A stretch of DNA of 63,925 bases from Planococcus salinus (GTDB lineage Bacteria; Bacillota; Bacilli; Bacillales_A; Planococcaceae), in contig NZ_RIAX01000012.1 of NCBI RefSeq assembly GCF_003719725.1, positions 1 to 63,925 of the forward strand, read 5' to 3'. A program made the translations under genes and the position numbers. Positions 41,371-49,924 of this stretch are shown one piece after another. Every line of letters begins with the position of its first letter. Positions within the stretch are counted from its first letter, which is position 1. The notes beneath the pieces were generated by a model that searched no databases, had not been told where the DNA came from, and worked only from the letters and a program-made list of their open reading frames with translations.

Positions 41371-42556
41371 ACTCAGCTTCTTTGTTGCTTCCGAACATAT
41401 ATGCTTTATGATGAAACTTCATGCTGAAAACAATGCCGAGAGCCAACATGTTTCCGATCAGAGAACTGCCACCGTAACTGATAAACGGCAAAGGAATGCC
41501 GGTAATCGGCAACAGCTGAATGGTCATTCCAATGTTCTGGAACACATGGAAAGTGATCATGGCGATAATGCCTGCGCATACATAAGTACTGAAAGGATCT
41601 TTCAGTTGCAACGTGATTTTGGTCAGATGGTAAATGAGCATGAAAAATAAAATGATGACAATGCTTGCTCCGACAAAGCCGAAATCCTCGGAAATTACAG
41701 TGAAGATAAAATCGGTATGGTTTTCGGGAACGTACACTTGTCGGCCCTGATACCCTTTTCCGAAAACTTCTCCTGAACCGATGGCATTCAAGGCTGCGAC
41801 TAAGTTGTATCCTTCACTGTCTGCATAGGAATAGGGGTCGAGCCACGTGTAAACCCGCGCGAGTGCATAAGGTTTCACCCCAAATGTATCCGTCAGAATC
41901 TCCTGTTTATAAACAGCCATCCACAGCAGCGAAGCGCCGATGGCAGCGATGCCGCCGAAGCTGGGTAAAATGATTTTCCAGGAGATCCCTGATACCACCA
42001 CGATCGCCAAAGTGATGGCGATAAAGACAAGGGCGGTCCCGAGGTCAGGCTGCTGCAAGATAAAACCCAGTGGAATCAGCATCAGAACACCGATCTTTGC
42101 AAATAAATAAAGATCGGTTTTCAAGGTTTTCAACAGGTTTTTTTCATGATGATCAGCAATCATTTTTGCGAGGCCCAGAATATAGAAAGTTTTCATGAAT
42201 TCCGCCGGCTGAAGGTTGACGATAGGAGTATGGAACCATGCTTTTGCGCCATTGATCGGCTCTGCAATTTGATCTTTTCCATCCGGAGCAATCATCAGGA
42301 TAAAAAGAGTCAAAATCCCGAACGCATACAAATAATAAGCCGTTTTTTTGTAGTGTTCGGGTTCGAAATATAAGAGAACGCCTATCATGCCGACGGAAAC
42401 CACATAGAACAAGGCTTGCCGGGGAACAAAATTTACCAGGTACTGCCCCGAAGTCTGCGCCGAAGAAATGGCGATCAAACTGACGATGAAAAATAAGAAT
42501 AATAGGAAAGCCAGCGACCAGTCAATACGGTCTGCAAAGCTTTTATTTGTTTGCAT
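41369..42556 (-). CDS. rodA: RodA/FtsW/SpoVE-family SEDS glycosyltransferase
   Basis: A 395-residue polytopic SEDS protein with about ten transmembrane segments. LQPAEFMKTFYILGLAKM and GIPLPFISYGGSSL are the diagnostic motifs; the latter is near the C-terminus. SEDS proteins polymerise lipid II into glycan strands together with a class B penicillin-binding protein. The RodA type (cell elongation) is more likely than FtsW from the N-terminus and gene context, but this is not certain. Confidence 0.88.
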   Translation of the reverse strand: MQTNKSFADRIDWSLAFLLFLFFIVSLIAISSAQTSGQYLVNFVPRQALFYVVSVGMIGVLLYFEPEHYKKTAYYLYAFGILTLFILMIAPDGKDQIAEPINGAKAWFHTPIVNLQPAEFMKTFYILGLAKMIADHHEKNLLKTLKTDLYLFAKIGVLMLIPLGFILQQPDLGTALVFIAITLAIVVVSGISWKIILPSFGGIAAIGASLLWMAVYKQEILTDTFGVKPYALARVYTWLDPYSYADSEGYNLVAALNAIGSGEVFGKGYQGRQVYVPENHTDFIFTVISEDFGFVGASIVIILFFMLIYHLTKITLQLKDPFSTYVCAGIIAMITFHVFQNIGMTIQLLPITGIPLPFISYGGSSLIGNMLALGIVFSMKFHHKAYMFGSNKEAE

Positions 42557-42713
42557 TTGCGTTCACCTGTGCTTTATAGAATGTGGAACCGGTTTACATT
42601 ATAACGTATTGCCTGAAAATGCGCTTGCTACAAAAGTAATGACGCCGACAGAGCTTGGATGTTTCATCTTTTGGGACATTCACCGTATAATAGAAAAGAT
42701 TGGAGTGAAGGAC

Positions 42714-43484
42714 ATGACGAAAAAGCCATTGAATGCTAATTATTATATACAGCACTTATATGTTTATTTAAATGACGCTGACCAGTTCGCTCTTTTCAGT
42801 GGTCTCACCTTCGCCCATTTCATGGATGCTATGCAAATGCCGAAAAATTTACTGCTCTTAAAACATGCCTATGAAGACGCTTCTTTCAATATGCATACGT
42901 ATATGGACTTTGTTCCTCAGGAAGAATACAGCCAATTGCGCAAAGTACGTGCCAATAAGAAAAGTGAATTTTGCTGGATTGATTTTAAAAGTGAAAAACA
43001 GCTCAATTCCTTAACGCCGCGGGAGCAAGCGGAGCTTTTATATATCGGGCACAAAAAGGAAACGCTTCGGCCGCCTTTTTATCCGACGTTGCAAAACGAA
43101 TTTGTGTATTTAGCAAGCCAGGATGAGCGGACCACCAAAATTTATTTCCGGCACATAAGCCGGCTCAATGAACTGGTGGGCAATTATTTTACAGGCCTGA
43201 TCCGGAGGGAAGAGAACGGACAGAACTTTTGGCGCCGAAAGGCCAAAGATTTAATACCGGAGCTGCCGCAGGATATTCTGTCAACTTTGAGGAAGGATTT
43301 CAGGGACGGCGTGCTGTTGTCTTTGGTGGATCCGGAGCGGACGAAAAAAACCATTGAGATCCATGTGCGGCCGGTGGAAGAAATCTCATTTTTGGATGAA
43401 TTTGAGTCTGATATCCAGGAACACCTCAAACAGGAAGCCGGCAGAAAGATCGTCTATGACAGAAAAACAAAACAATGGATATAA
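42714..43484 (+). CDS. Conserved Bacillales protein of unknown function
   Basis: A 256-residue soluble protein starting MTKKPLNANYYIQHLYVYLN. It has no signal or transmembrane segment and is rich in aromatic and charged residues (EYSQLRKVRANKKSEFCW). I do not recognise the family. ATG 42714 follows TGGAGTGAAGG, and TATAAT lies at about 42687. The frame is open to 42468, but that part runs antisense into rodA and is rejected. Confidence 0.78.
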   Translation: MTKKPLNANYYIQHLYVYLNDADQFALFSGLTFAHFMDAMQMPKNLLLLKHAYEDASFNMHTYMDFVPQEEYSQLRKVRANKKSEFCWIDFKSEKQLNSLTPREQAELLYIGHKKETLRPPFYPTLQNEFVYLASQDERTTKIYFRHISRLNELVGNYFTGLIRREENGQNFWRRKAKDLIPELPQDILSTLRKDFRDGVLLSLVDPERTKKTIEIHVRPVEEISFLDEFESDIQEHLKQEAGRKIVYDRKTKQWI

Positions 43485-43486
43485 TG

Positions 43487-43514
43487 CCCGGTAACGGGTA
43501 TTATTTTTTTTTGG
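43487..43514 (+). terminator. Small terminator
   Basis: CCCG/CGGG stem with GTAA loop, followed by TATTATTTTTTTTT; short but with a strong T-run. Confidence 0.55.
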
Positions 43515-43562
43515 CTCAACCTTGTACTACTATAAACAGCAGTGCAGAAAGAAGGAGATAGC

Positions 43563-43910
43563 ATGGCATGGATTTACTTATTGGTTGCTGGGCTGACAGA
43601 AATTATTTGGGCCATCGGTTTAAAGCTTGCGGAAGGGTTCACAAATTTTGGTCCGTCAATTTTGACCGTGTTTTTCATCGTTGTGACGTTTCTGCTGTTT
43701 GCAAAAGCCATGGTGGAAATTCCGATCGGCACAGCTTATGCCGTTTTTACTGGCATTGGGGCTGCGGGTACAGCAATCCTGGGAATCATTTTATTTGATG
43801 AAAATGCGAGCATTGAAAAAATCGCCTTCCTGTGCCTGCTTATTATCGGCATTGTCGGCCTGAAAATAACTGACGGCAAAGAGTCGCTGGAAAAGGAGTC
43901 GGATGTGTAA
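43563..43910 (+). CDS. SMR-family transporter subunit 1 (Gdx/YkkC-like)
   Basis: A 115-residue small multidrug resistance protein with four transmembrane helices. TEIIWAIGLKLAEGF has the essential helix-1 Glu with the WAIGLK signature of the SugE/Gdx branch. GTAYAVFTGIGAAGTAILG is helix 3. Gdx proteins export guanidinium; paired genes such as ykkCD or ebrAB work as heterodimers. GAAGGAGA precedes ATG 43563. Only about 75 bp separate it from the previous gene, too short for a guanidine-I riboswitch. Confidence 0.88.
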   Translation: MAWIYLLVAGLTEIIWAIGLKLAEGFTNFGPSILTVFFIVVTFLLFAKAMVEIPIGTAYAVFTGIGAAGTAILGIILFDENASIEKIAFLCLLIIGIVGLKITDGKESLEKESDV

Positions 43911-44227
43911 TGGCATGGGCGATATTAATCGTTGCCGGTATTTTCGAAGTCGCTTTTGTGACGACGATGAAATTGTCTGATGGTTTTAAAGTGAAAAAAT
44001 ACACCGTATTGACCGTTTTCACTGGAGCACTCAGTTTTTATTTGCTTTCCGTTGCACTTACCGACCTTGCTGTCGGGACAGGCTACGCCATTTGGACGGG
44101 CATCGGAGCAGCTGGCAGTGTAGTGGTTGGCATGCTGTTTTTTCAGGAAAGCAGACAACCGGCCAAATTGTTCTTTTTAAGCTGTATCATCGCAGGTGTG
44201 GTGGGGCTTAAGATTTTCGGAAGTTAA
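43910..44227 (+). CDS. SMR-family transporter subunit 2
   Basis: A 105-residue partner SMR protein. GIFEVAFVTTMKLSDGF carries the helix-1 Glu, and GTGYAIWTGIGAAGSVVVG is helix 3. The start overlaps the previous stop in TAATG, so the two are coupled and probably form an antiparallel heterodimer. Substrate is a small cation; guanidinium or quaternary amines are possible. Confidence 0.88.
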   Translation: MAWAILIVAGIFEVAFVTTMKLSDGFKVKKYTVLTVFTGALSFYLLSVALTDLAVGTGYAIWTGIGAAGSVVVGMLFFQESRQPAKLFFLSCIIAGVVGLKIFGS

Positions 44228-44300
44228 GAGGGAAAAATTTTTCGTCTTTCTTCGTTCGTGATAAACTAAGCAATATGGATAACGAAATGAGGTTTATTGA

Positions 44301-45371
44301 ATGAAAAAACGAATCGGTTTATTATACGGGGGCAAATCAGCGGAGCACGAAGTATCGCTGTCCACAGCCAGCGCTGTGACAAAGGCATTGAACTTTGACA
44401 AGTATGAAGTGATCCCCGTTTACATTACTCACGAAGGAGAATGGAGAAAAGGGCCGGCTTTGACCGGTGCGGCATCGGGCATCGAACAATTGCAGATTGC
44501 TGAAGGCAGTTCCACTCCGAACGACGTTGCCGGATTTTTGCCGTCCGACCCGGCACAGAAACTGGATGTGATCATTCCTTTGCTGCATGGGCCGAACGGT
44601 GAAGACGGTACAGTGCAGGGGTTCTTGGAGGTCATGAATGTGCCGTATGTCGGAAACGGTGTGCTGGCGTCTTCTGCAGGCATGGACAAAGTGATCATGA
44701 AGCAATTATTTGACCAGGCGGGTTTGAACCAGACGCCTTACGTGTATTTTATAAGAAGAGAGTGGCAGAACGATCAGGCTTTCTGGATTGAAAAAATAAA
44801 GGCGGAATTGAACTGGCCGGTCTTTGTGAAACCGGCCAATTTAGGGTCAAGCGTGGGAATCAGCAAAGCGGAATCCCCTGAAGAATTAGTGGCGTCCGTG
44901 GAGGAAGCGTTAAAGTTCGACCGGAAAATTGTCGTTGAACAAGGGGTTTCTGCACGCGAAATTGAAGTTGGCGTTCTGGGCAACGACTATCCGGAATGTT
45001 CAGTAGCCGGTGAGATTAAACCCTTGAAAGCATTTTACGATTATCAGGCAAAGTACAAGGATGGCAACACGGCATTGGTTATTCCTGCTGAACTCGAAGC
45101 GGAAGTGTACGAAAAGCTGGTGGAAGCTGCGACAAAAGCTTTTAAAATCCTCGATTGTTCAGGCCTTATCCGCGCCGATTTTTTTGTGACGGCCACCAAC
45201 GAGATTCTTATTAATGAAATCAATACATTGCCCGGATTTACACCATACAGCATGTTTCCGCTATTATGGGAAAATACAGGGCTCCCATATCCCGATTTGA
45301 TTGAGCGGCTGATCGAGCTGGCAATTGAGCGTCATGAAGAGAAACAGCTATTGCAAGTCAGAATGGATTGA
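44301..45371 (+). CDS. ddl: D-alanine--D-alanine ligase
   Basis: A 356-residue ATP-grasp ligase that makes the D-Ala-D-Ala dipeptide for peptidoglycan. LLYGGKSAEHEVSLSTA is the N-terminal motif, GPNGEDGTVQG and KPANLGSSVGISK the nucleotide and substrate loops, and LINEINTLPGFTP the Mg2+-binding C-terminus. Directly followed by murF, the enzyme that uses its product. ATG follows ATGAGG. Confidence 0.97.
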   Translation: MKKRIGLLYGGKSAEHEVSLSTASAVTKALNFDKYEVIPVYITHEGEWRKGPALTGAASGIEQLQIAEGSSTPNDVAGFLPSDPAQKLDVIIPLLHGPNGEDGTVQGFLEVMNVPYVGNGVLASSAGMDKVIMKQLFDQAGLNQTPYVYFIRREWQNDQAFWIEKIKAELNWPVFVKPANLGSSVGISKAESPEELVASVEEALKFDRKIVVEQGVSAREIEVGVLGNDYPECSVAGEIKPLKAFYDYQAKYKDGNTALVIPAELEAEVYEKLVEAATKAFKILDCSGLIRADFFVTATNEILINEINTLPGFTPYSMFPLLWENTGLPYPDLIERLIELAIERHEEKQLLQVRMD

Positions 45372-45384
45372 GTGGAGAGACAAC

Positions 45385-46740
45385 ATGAAAAAAAACATTG
45401 AAGACATTGCCAAATGGTTAGGTGTCAAAACCAACTTGAAAAATATTGTGGTGACAGGAGTGTCGATCAACACAAACACCTTGAAGCCGGGAGATTTGTT
45501 TATCCCGTTCCGCGGGGAACGCGTGAATGGACACCAGTATGTTCAGCAGGCTTTCGAAGCAGGAGCAGCCGCCGCTCTCTGGCAGCGCGGTGAACCGCAT
45601 CCTCCGAAAGATCTGCCGCTGCTGTATGTGGAAGACAGTGCAGAAGCATTGCAGGAGATGGCCAGGGCCTATCGCGATGAATTATCAGCTACATTTATCG
45701 GGATCACGGGATCGAACGGCAAGACATCGACCAAAGATCTTGTGGCCAGTGTGTTAAAGCCTTACTACAAAGTGCAAAAGACGCAAGGGAACTACAATAA
45801 CGAATTGGGCCTGCCGCTGACCATTTTGTCATTGGACGAAGATACCAAAGTGGCGGTTCTGGAGATGGGCATGAGCGGCCCGGGACAGATAGAATTTTTG
45901 TCGGACCTGGCTCGTCCGGATTATGCGGTCATCACCAATATCGGTGAAGCACACTTGCAGGACCTTGGTTCGCGGGAAGCGATTGCCAAGGCGAAATTCG
46001 AAATCGTGACTGGCCTGGAAAGGCACGGCAAACTATTTTACGATGGTGACGAACCTTTATTGCAGGAGCTGGTGGAAGACTTCCCGCAGGCGGTGTCGTT
46101 CGGTTTTGGGGATAACAACGAACTGACGGTAACGGATATTACTGCAACTGAAAACGGCAGCAGCTTTATGGTCAGTGGCATTATTGACGCCACATTCACT
46201 ATTCCGGTGTTGGGGGAGCATCAAGTGAAAAATACACTTGCTGCAATTCTGATCGCCCTGGAAGCGGGATTGTCGGAAGATGAAATCCGCAAGTCGCTGA
46301 AAGATGCAGCCCTGACCGATATGCGCATGCAAATGATCGCGGCAGGGAACGGGTCAACATTCATCAATGATGCTTATAATGCAGCGCCGTCTTCAATGAA
46401 GGCAGCTTTGAACTTTATCCGTGAAACGACGATGAAAGAAGACAAATGGGTCGTGCTCGGGGATATGCTGGAGCTCGGAGAAAAAGAAAAGGACTATCAC
46501 GAGGCGCTTGCTTCATTGATCACGGACGACCTCGCGGGGGTCTGTTTGTATGGTCCACGCATGAAGTGGCTTTATGAAAAATTGTCAGCGTCCTACGGAG
46601 GCCGTTTGTTCTGGAGCGAAGAAGATTATGGGCCGATTATTGATGTTCTGAAAGAAAGCATAAGTGCTGATTCGCTGATACTGGTCAAAGGCTCAAGGGG
46701 AATGGCGCTCGAGAACGTCATTGAGCCTTTTACGGCTTGA
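45385..46740 (+). CDS. murF: UDP-MurNAc-tripeptide--D-Ala-D-Ala ligase
   Basis: A 451-residue Mur ligase that adds D-Ala-D-Ala to the UDP-MurNAc tripeptide. GITGSNGKTSTKD is the P-loop, NYNNELGLPLTIL and EMGMSGPGQIEFL follow, and NDAYNAAPSSMKAAL is the C-terminal domain motif. ATG 45385, 13 bp after ddl, follows TGGAGAG; the longer frame from 45325 lies inside ddl. The ddl-murF pair is the standard Bacillales order. Confidence 0.97.
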   Translation: MKKNIEDIAKWLGVKTNLKNIVVTGVSINTNTLKPGDLFIPFRGERVNGHQYVQQAFEAGAAAALWQRGEPHPPKDLPLLYVEDSAEALQEMARAYRDELSATFIGITGSNGKTSTKDLVASVLKPYYKVQKTQGNYNNELGLPLTILSLDEDTKVAVLEMGMSGPGQIEFLSDLARPDYAVITNIGEAHLQDLGSREAIAKAKFEIVTGLERHGKLFYDGDEPLLQELVEDFPQAVSFGFGDNNELTVTDITATENGSSFMVSGIIDATFTIPVLGEHQVKNTLAAILIALEAGLSEDEIRKSLKDAALTDMRMQMIAAGNGSTFINDAYNAAPSSMKAALNFIRETTMKEDKWVVLGDMLELGEKEKDYHEALASLITDDLAGVCLYGPRMKWLYEKLSASYGGRLFWSEEDYGPIIDVLKESISADSLILVKGSRGMALENVIEPFTA

Positions 46741-46758
46741 AGAAAGAAGGGGAGCCGC

Positions 46759-47457
46759 GTGAAGACGGGTGTGTTATGTATTCATGGCTTTACCGGCGGG
46801 CCGTTTGAGGTCCAGCCGTTTGCCGACTATATTGAAAAAGAAACAGATTGGATTGTGAAAATCCCCACCTTGCCGGGACACGGTGACACCCTCGACTTAA
46901 AAAAACGCAGTGCCGAAGCATGGATGATGGAAGCAGAGCTTGCACTTAAAGAGTTAAAAAAACAAACAGAGCGCGTTTACATTGTCGGGTTTTCCATGGG
47001 TGGCCTGATTGCCATGTATTTGGCGATGCGTTACAAAATTGACCGGCTGGTGCTGTTGAGCGCTGCCGTTAAATACATCAGTCCTGTTCAGCTGTTGGAA
47101 GAAATCCAAAGTGCTGCCTGGGATGCCATAAAGGGCCGGCTGACAGAAAATACGTTGTTTCACTTATATGAATACAAGCTGACAAAGACGCCCATCAGTT
47201 CCGCATTTGAGTTTTTGCGCGTCGTAAAAATGGTGGAACCTTATTACAGGCTGATTGAGGTACCCGTCTTTATCGTTCAGGGAAAAAAAGATGGAATCGT
47301 CCCTGTTTCGGCTGCTGAGTTCATCTACGAAACAATCGGGTCTAGAGAAAAACACCTGATCCATTCAGAATCCGGACAGCACTTAATCTGCTACAGTGAC
47401 GACTGTGACGACTGGTTTGCACAGGTCCTGCGCTTTTTAAAACAGGCGGAACAGTAA
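46759..47457 (+). CDS. Alpha/beta hydrolase (Est30-like carboxylesterase)
   Basis: A 232-residue carboxylesterase like Geobacillus Est30. LCIHGFTGGPFE is the oxyanion-hole region, GFSMGGLIAMY the nucleophile elbow with Ser, VQGKKDGIVP the Asp region and SGQHLICY the His. It is cytosolic. GTG 46759 follows AAGAAGGGGAG. It sits between murF and cshA, where B. subtilis has no such gene, and is probably co-transcribed with murF. Confidence 0.92.
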   Translation: MKTGVLCIHGFTGGPFEVQPFADYIEKETDWIVKIPTLPGHGDTLDLKKRSAEAWMMEAELALKELKKQTERVYIVGFSMGGLIAMYLAMRYKIDRLVLLSAAVKYISPVQLLEEIQSAAWDAIKGRLTENTLFHLYEYKLTKTPISSAFEFLRVVKMVEPYYRLIEVPVFIVQGKKDGIVPVSAAEFIYETIGSREKHLIHSESGQHLICYSDDCDDWFAQVLRFLKQAEQ

Positions 47458-47791
47458 ACTGATTATTATAACCTTTGTGTATTGATTGCATATGATGATG
47501 AATCGTGTTATTATTTTGGAAGCAATGGATACATTTTTGAGACACTCTTCCCTGTGAAGAGTATTTTTTTGAGCAAAACGGTTTGTTCTACTTACAGGGT
47601 TACAAGTGCCCGCCGATCAGACCGCTCGGCAAAGACCGAGCTTTTCCTGTTCACACATCCCCTCTGACTTAAAACTACAGAGCATGATTTTCGACGTGAA
47701 AGTTCCTCATAAAGGCTCGACCTTGTCATGAATTCATCTAAAATGTACACCATTTGTAAATCAGATGAAGACAAAAGGAGATTGAAAAAAT
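47458..47791 (+). promoter_or_regulatory. Long cshA leader with two terminator-like hairpins
   Basis: TTGATT (47482), 18 bp, TGTTAT (47506) may be a promoter. Hairpin 1 is ACTCTTC/GAAGAGT (47544-47562) followed by ATTTTTTT, a good intrinsic terminator shape. Hairpin 2 is GCTCGG/CCGAGC (47624-47641) followed by TTTTCC. No second promoter is clear downstream. Either hairpin 1 ends the esterase transcript, or the leader attenuates cshA. No other gene is supported; a 21-codon frame at 47492 lacks a ribosome binding site. Confidence 0.5.
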
Positions 47792-49285
47792 TTGGTAAAA
47801 TTTTCAGATTTAAATATTAGCGAAACAACTTTAAAGTCCGTACGACGCATGGGGTTTGAAGAAGCAACACCAATCCAGGAAGGCACAATCCGTCTTGGAA
47901 TGGAAGGCAAAGACATTATCGGGCAAGCACAGACAGGTACTGGTAAAACAACAGCGTTCGGTATCCCTTTGGTGGAAAAAATCGATACAAAAGACGGCAA
48001 TGTTCAAGGGCTGGTCATCGCACCGACACGTGAATTGGCAATCCAGGTTTCTGAAGAACTTTACAGACTGGGTAAAGACAAAAATGTGCGCATTCTTTCC
48101 GTATACGGAGGCCAGGAAATCGGCCGTCAAATACGTGCACTGAAAAATCGCCCGCAAATCATCGTAGGTACACCGGGACGATTGATTGACCATATCAACC
48201 GTCGTACGCTTAAACTCGACAATGTGAATACATTGGTGCTGGACGAAGCGGACGAAATGTTGAACATGGGCTTTATCGAAGACATCCAGAAAATCATGTC
48301 AAGTGTTCCTGAAACACGTCAGACATTATTATTTTCAGCGACGATGCCGGATGCAATCCGCCGCATTGCAGAGAAATTCATGAAAACGCCTGAAGTTGTA
48401 AAAATCAAATCAAAAGAAATGACTGTTGAAAACATTGAGCAGTTCTATGTTAAATCAGTGGAGCGCGAAAAATTCGACATCCTTTCACGCCTTTTGAATG
48501 TTCAACAACCTGAACTTGCAATCATCTTCGGACGCACAAAGCGCCGGGTCGATGAATTGGCTAAAGCTTTGAATATCCGCGGCTATTTGGCTGAAGGAAT
48601 TCACGGCGATCTCAGCCAGGCAAAACGCATGTCTGTGTTGAAGCAGTTCAAAGCAGGGAAAATCGATATTTTGGTTGCAACGGACGTTGCAGCACGCGGA
48701 CTTGATATTTCTGATGTATCACATGTATACAACTTTGACATTCCGCAAGACCCTGAAAGCTATGTTCACCGTATTGGACGTACTGGACGCGCAGGTAGAA
48801 AAGGCGTTGCCGTTACGTTCGTAACACCACGTGAAATGGGTTACTTGAGCATCGTCGAAAGAACGACGAAGAAAAAAATGGAAGCTTTGATTCCTCCAAC
48901 TGCTGATGAGGCTGTACTGGGCCAAAAACGCGTTGCGATGGAGCAATTGGTCGAAATGACAGAGAAAAACAATCTGGGCGACTACCGTGCATTTGCTACG
49001 GAAATGCTGGAGAAATTTGATGCTGTCGATTTGGTTGCGGCTGCCCTTAAAACAATGACAAAAGAACCGGAAGATACGCCGGTTCAAATTTCTGAAGAGC
49101 GCCCACTTCCTTCACGTGGAGGCGGCTACAAAGGTAAAGGCGGACGCAGTGGAGGCGGCGGCTATAAAGGCAACCGTTCATCTGGCCATCCATCTTCAGG
49201 CCGTTCATCTTCAGGTGCAAGCAGACGCCGTGAAGGCGGAAGCGGCGGCGGACGTCCGGGACGCACGCGCCGTCATGAATCCTAA
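47792..49285 (+). CDS. cshA: DEAD-box RNA helicase CshA
   Basis: A 497-residue DEAD-box helicase. In order: Q motif (FEEATPIQ), [40 protein letters not shown], and [11 protein letters not shown]. The last 55 residues are a Gly/Arg/Ser-rich RGG-like tail. CshA takes part in ribosome assembly and, with the degradosome, in mRNA turnover; it matters most in the cold. The TTG at 47792 follows AAAGGAG with an 11-bp gap. The long leader suggests post-transcriptional control. Confidence 0.96.
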   Translation: MVKFSDLNISETTLKSVRRMGFEEATPIQEGTIRLGMEGKDIIGQAQTGTGKTTAFGIPLVEKIDTKDGNVQGLVIAPTRELAIQVSEELYRLGKDKNVRILSVYGGQEIGRQIRALKNRPQIIVGTPGRLIDHINRRTLKLDNVNTLVLDEADEMLNMGFIEDIQKIMSSVPETRQTLLFSATMPDAIRRIAEKFMKTPEVVKIKSKEMTVENIEQFYVKSVEREKFDILSRLLNVQQPELAIIFGRTKRRVDELAKALNIRGYLAEGIHGDLSQAKRMSVLKQFKAGKIDILVATDVAARGLDISDVSHVYNFDIPQDPESYVHRIGRTGRAGRKGVAVTFVTPREMGYLSIVERTTKKKMEALIPPTADEAVLGQKRVAMEQLVEMTEKNNLGDYRAFATEMLEKFDAVDLVAAALKTMTKEPEDTPVQISEERPLPSRGGGYKGKGGRSGGGGYKGNRSSGHPSSGRSSSGASRRREGGSGGGRPGRTRRHES

Positions 49286-49312
49286 AAAGAAAAACGCAAG
49301 CGGTCAAAAATA

Positions 49313-49360
49313 AAAGACGGACCCGAAAGCAGGCAACTGCTTTCGGGTCCGTCTTTTTTG
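49313..49360 (+). terminator. cshA terminator
   Basis: AAAGACGGACCCGAAAGCAG and CTGCTTTCGGGTCCGTCTTT form a 20-bp perfect stem with GCAA loop and T6. Confidence 0.95.
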
Positions 49361-49444
49361 TCCAGTCATTATGCGATACAATGGAGTGAAACGTTTTGAG
49401 GACTGAATCGTATAAATAGTATGAATGTGATGGGGGAGAAGCCA

Positions 49445-49924
49445 ATGGACAACCAACCGAAAAACCAAATTTCCAAAAAGGGTTTGCGAGTATGGCGGTT
49501 GTATGGAATAATCCAGACGACTGTTTTGCTCCTGCTTGCCGTGGGAGCCAGCATCCTTACTTATTATCTCGAAGGCCCGGGCTGGCTGTATGGGATTTAT
49601 GCAGCGATTCCAATTTTGTTTGGATTTTTATTTATCTATTTATTTCCTAAGATCCGGTGGCAACGCTGGCGGTACGAAGTACGGGAGCAGGAGATTGAAC
49701 TTCAGCACGGGTTGTTTATCGTTAAGCGGACATTGGTTCCGATGGTCCGTGTCCAGCACGTTGACACAGAGCAGGGGCCTATATTGCGGAAGTATGACCT
49801 GGCGGAAATTTCAATTTCCACTGCTGCAACAACCCATACGATTCCAGCATTAATCACAGCGGAAGCGGACGAGTTGAGAGCCCGTATTTCCGTATTGGCA
49901 AGGGTGGCGGAAGATGATGTCTGA
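49445..49924 (+). CDS. ydbS: PH-domain membrane protein YdbS
   Basis: A 159-residue protein with two transmembrane helices (residues about 17-38 and 44-65) and a bacterial PH-like domain (bPH2/DUF304) after them (ELQHGLFIVKRTLVPMVRVQ). The ydbS-ydbT pair lies in the same place as in B. subtilis; there it is linked to resistance to some antimicrobial peptides (amylocyclicin type, as I recall). ATG 49445 follows GGGGGAGAAG. It overlaps ydbT. Confidence 0.88.
   Translation: MDNQPKNQISKKGLRVWRLYGIIQTTVLLLLAVGASILTYYLEGPGWLYGIYAAIPILFGFLFIYLFPKIRWQRWRYEVREQEIELQHGLFIVKRTLVPMVRVQHVDTEQGPILRKYDLAEISISTAATTHTIPALITAEADELRARISVLARVAEDDV

Noticed and set aside
42468..42713. 82-residue extension of the unknown protein at 42714
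   Set aside because: Antisense to rodA and to its promoter region; the start at 42714 has a good ribosome binding site.
43485..43562. Guanidine-I riboswitch upstream of the SMR pair
   Set aside because: The intergenic region is too short and lacks the conserved loops.
47492..47557. Possible 21-codon leader peptide (MMMNRVIILEAM...) ending in the cshA leader hairpin
   Set aside because: No ribosome binding site precedes it; the coincidence with the hairpin is not enough.
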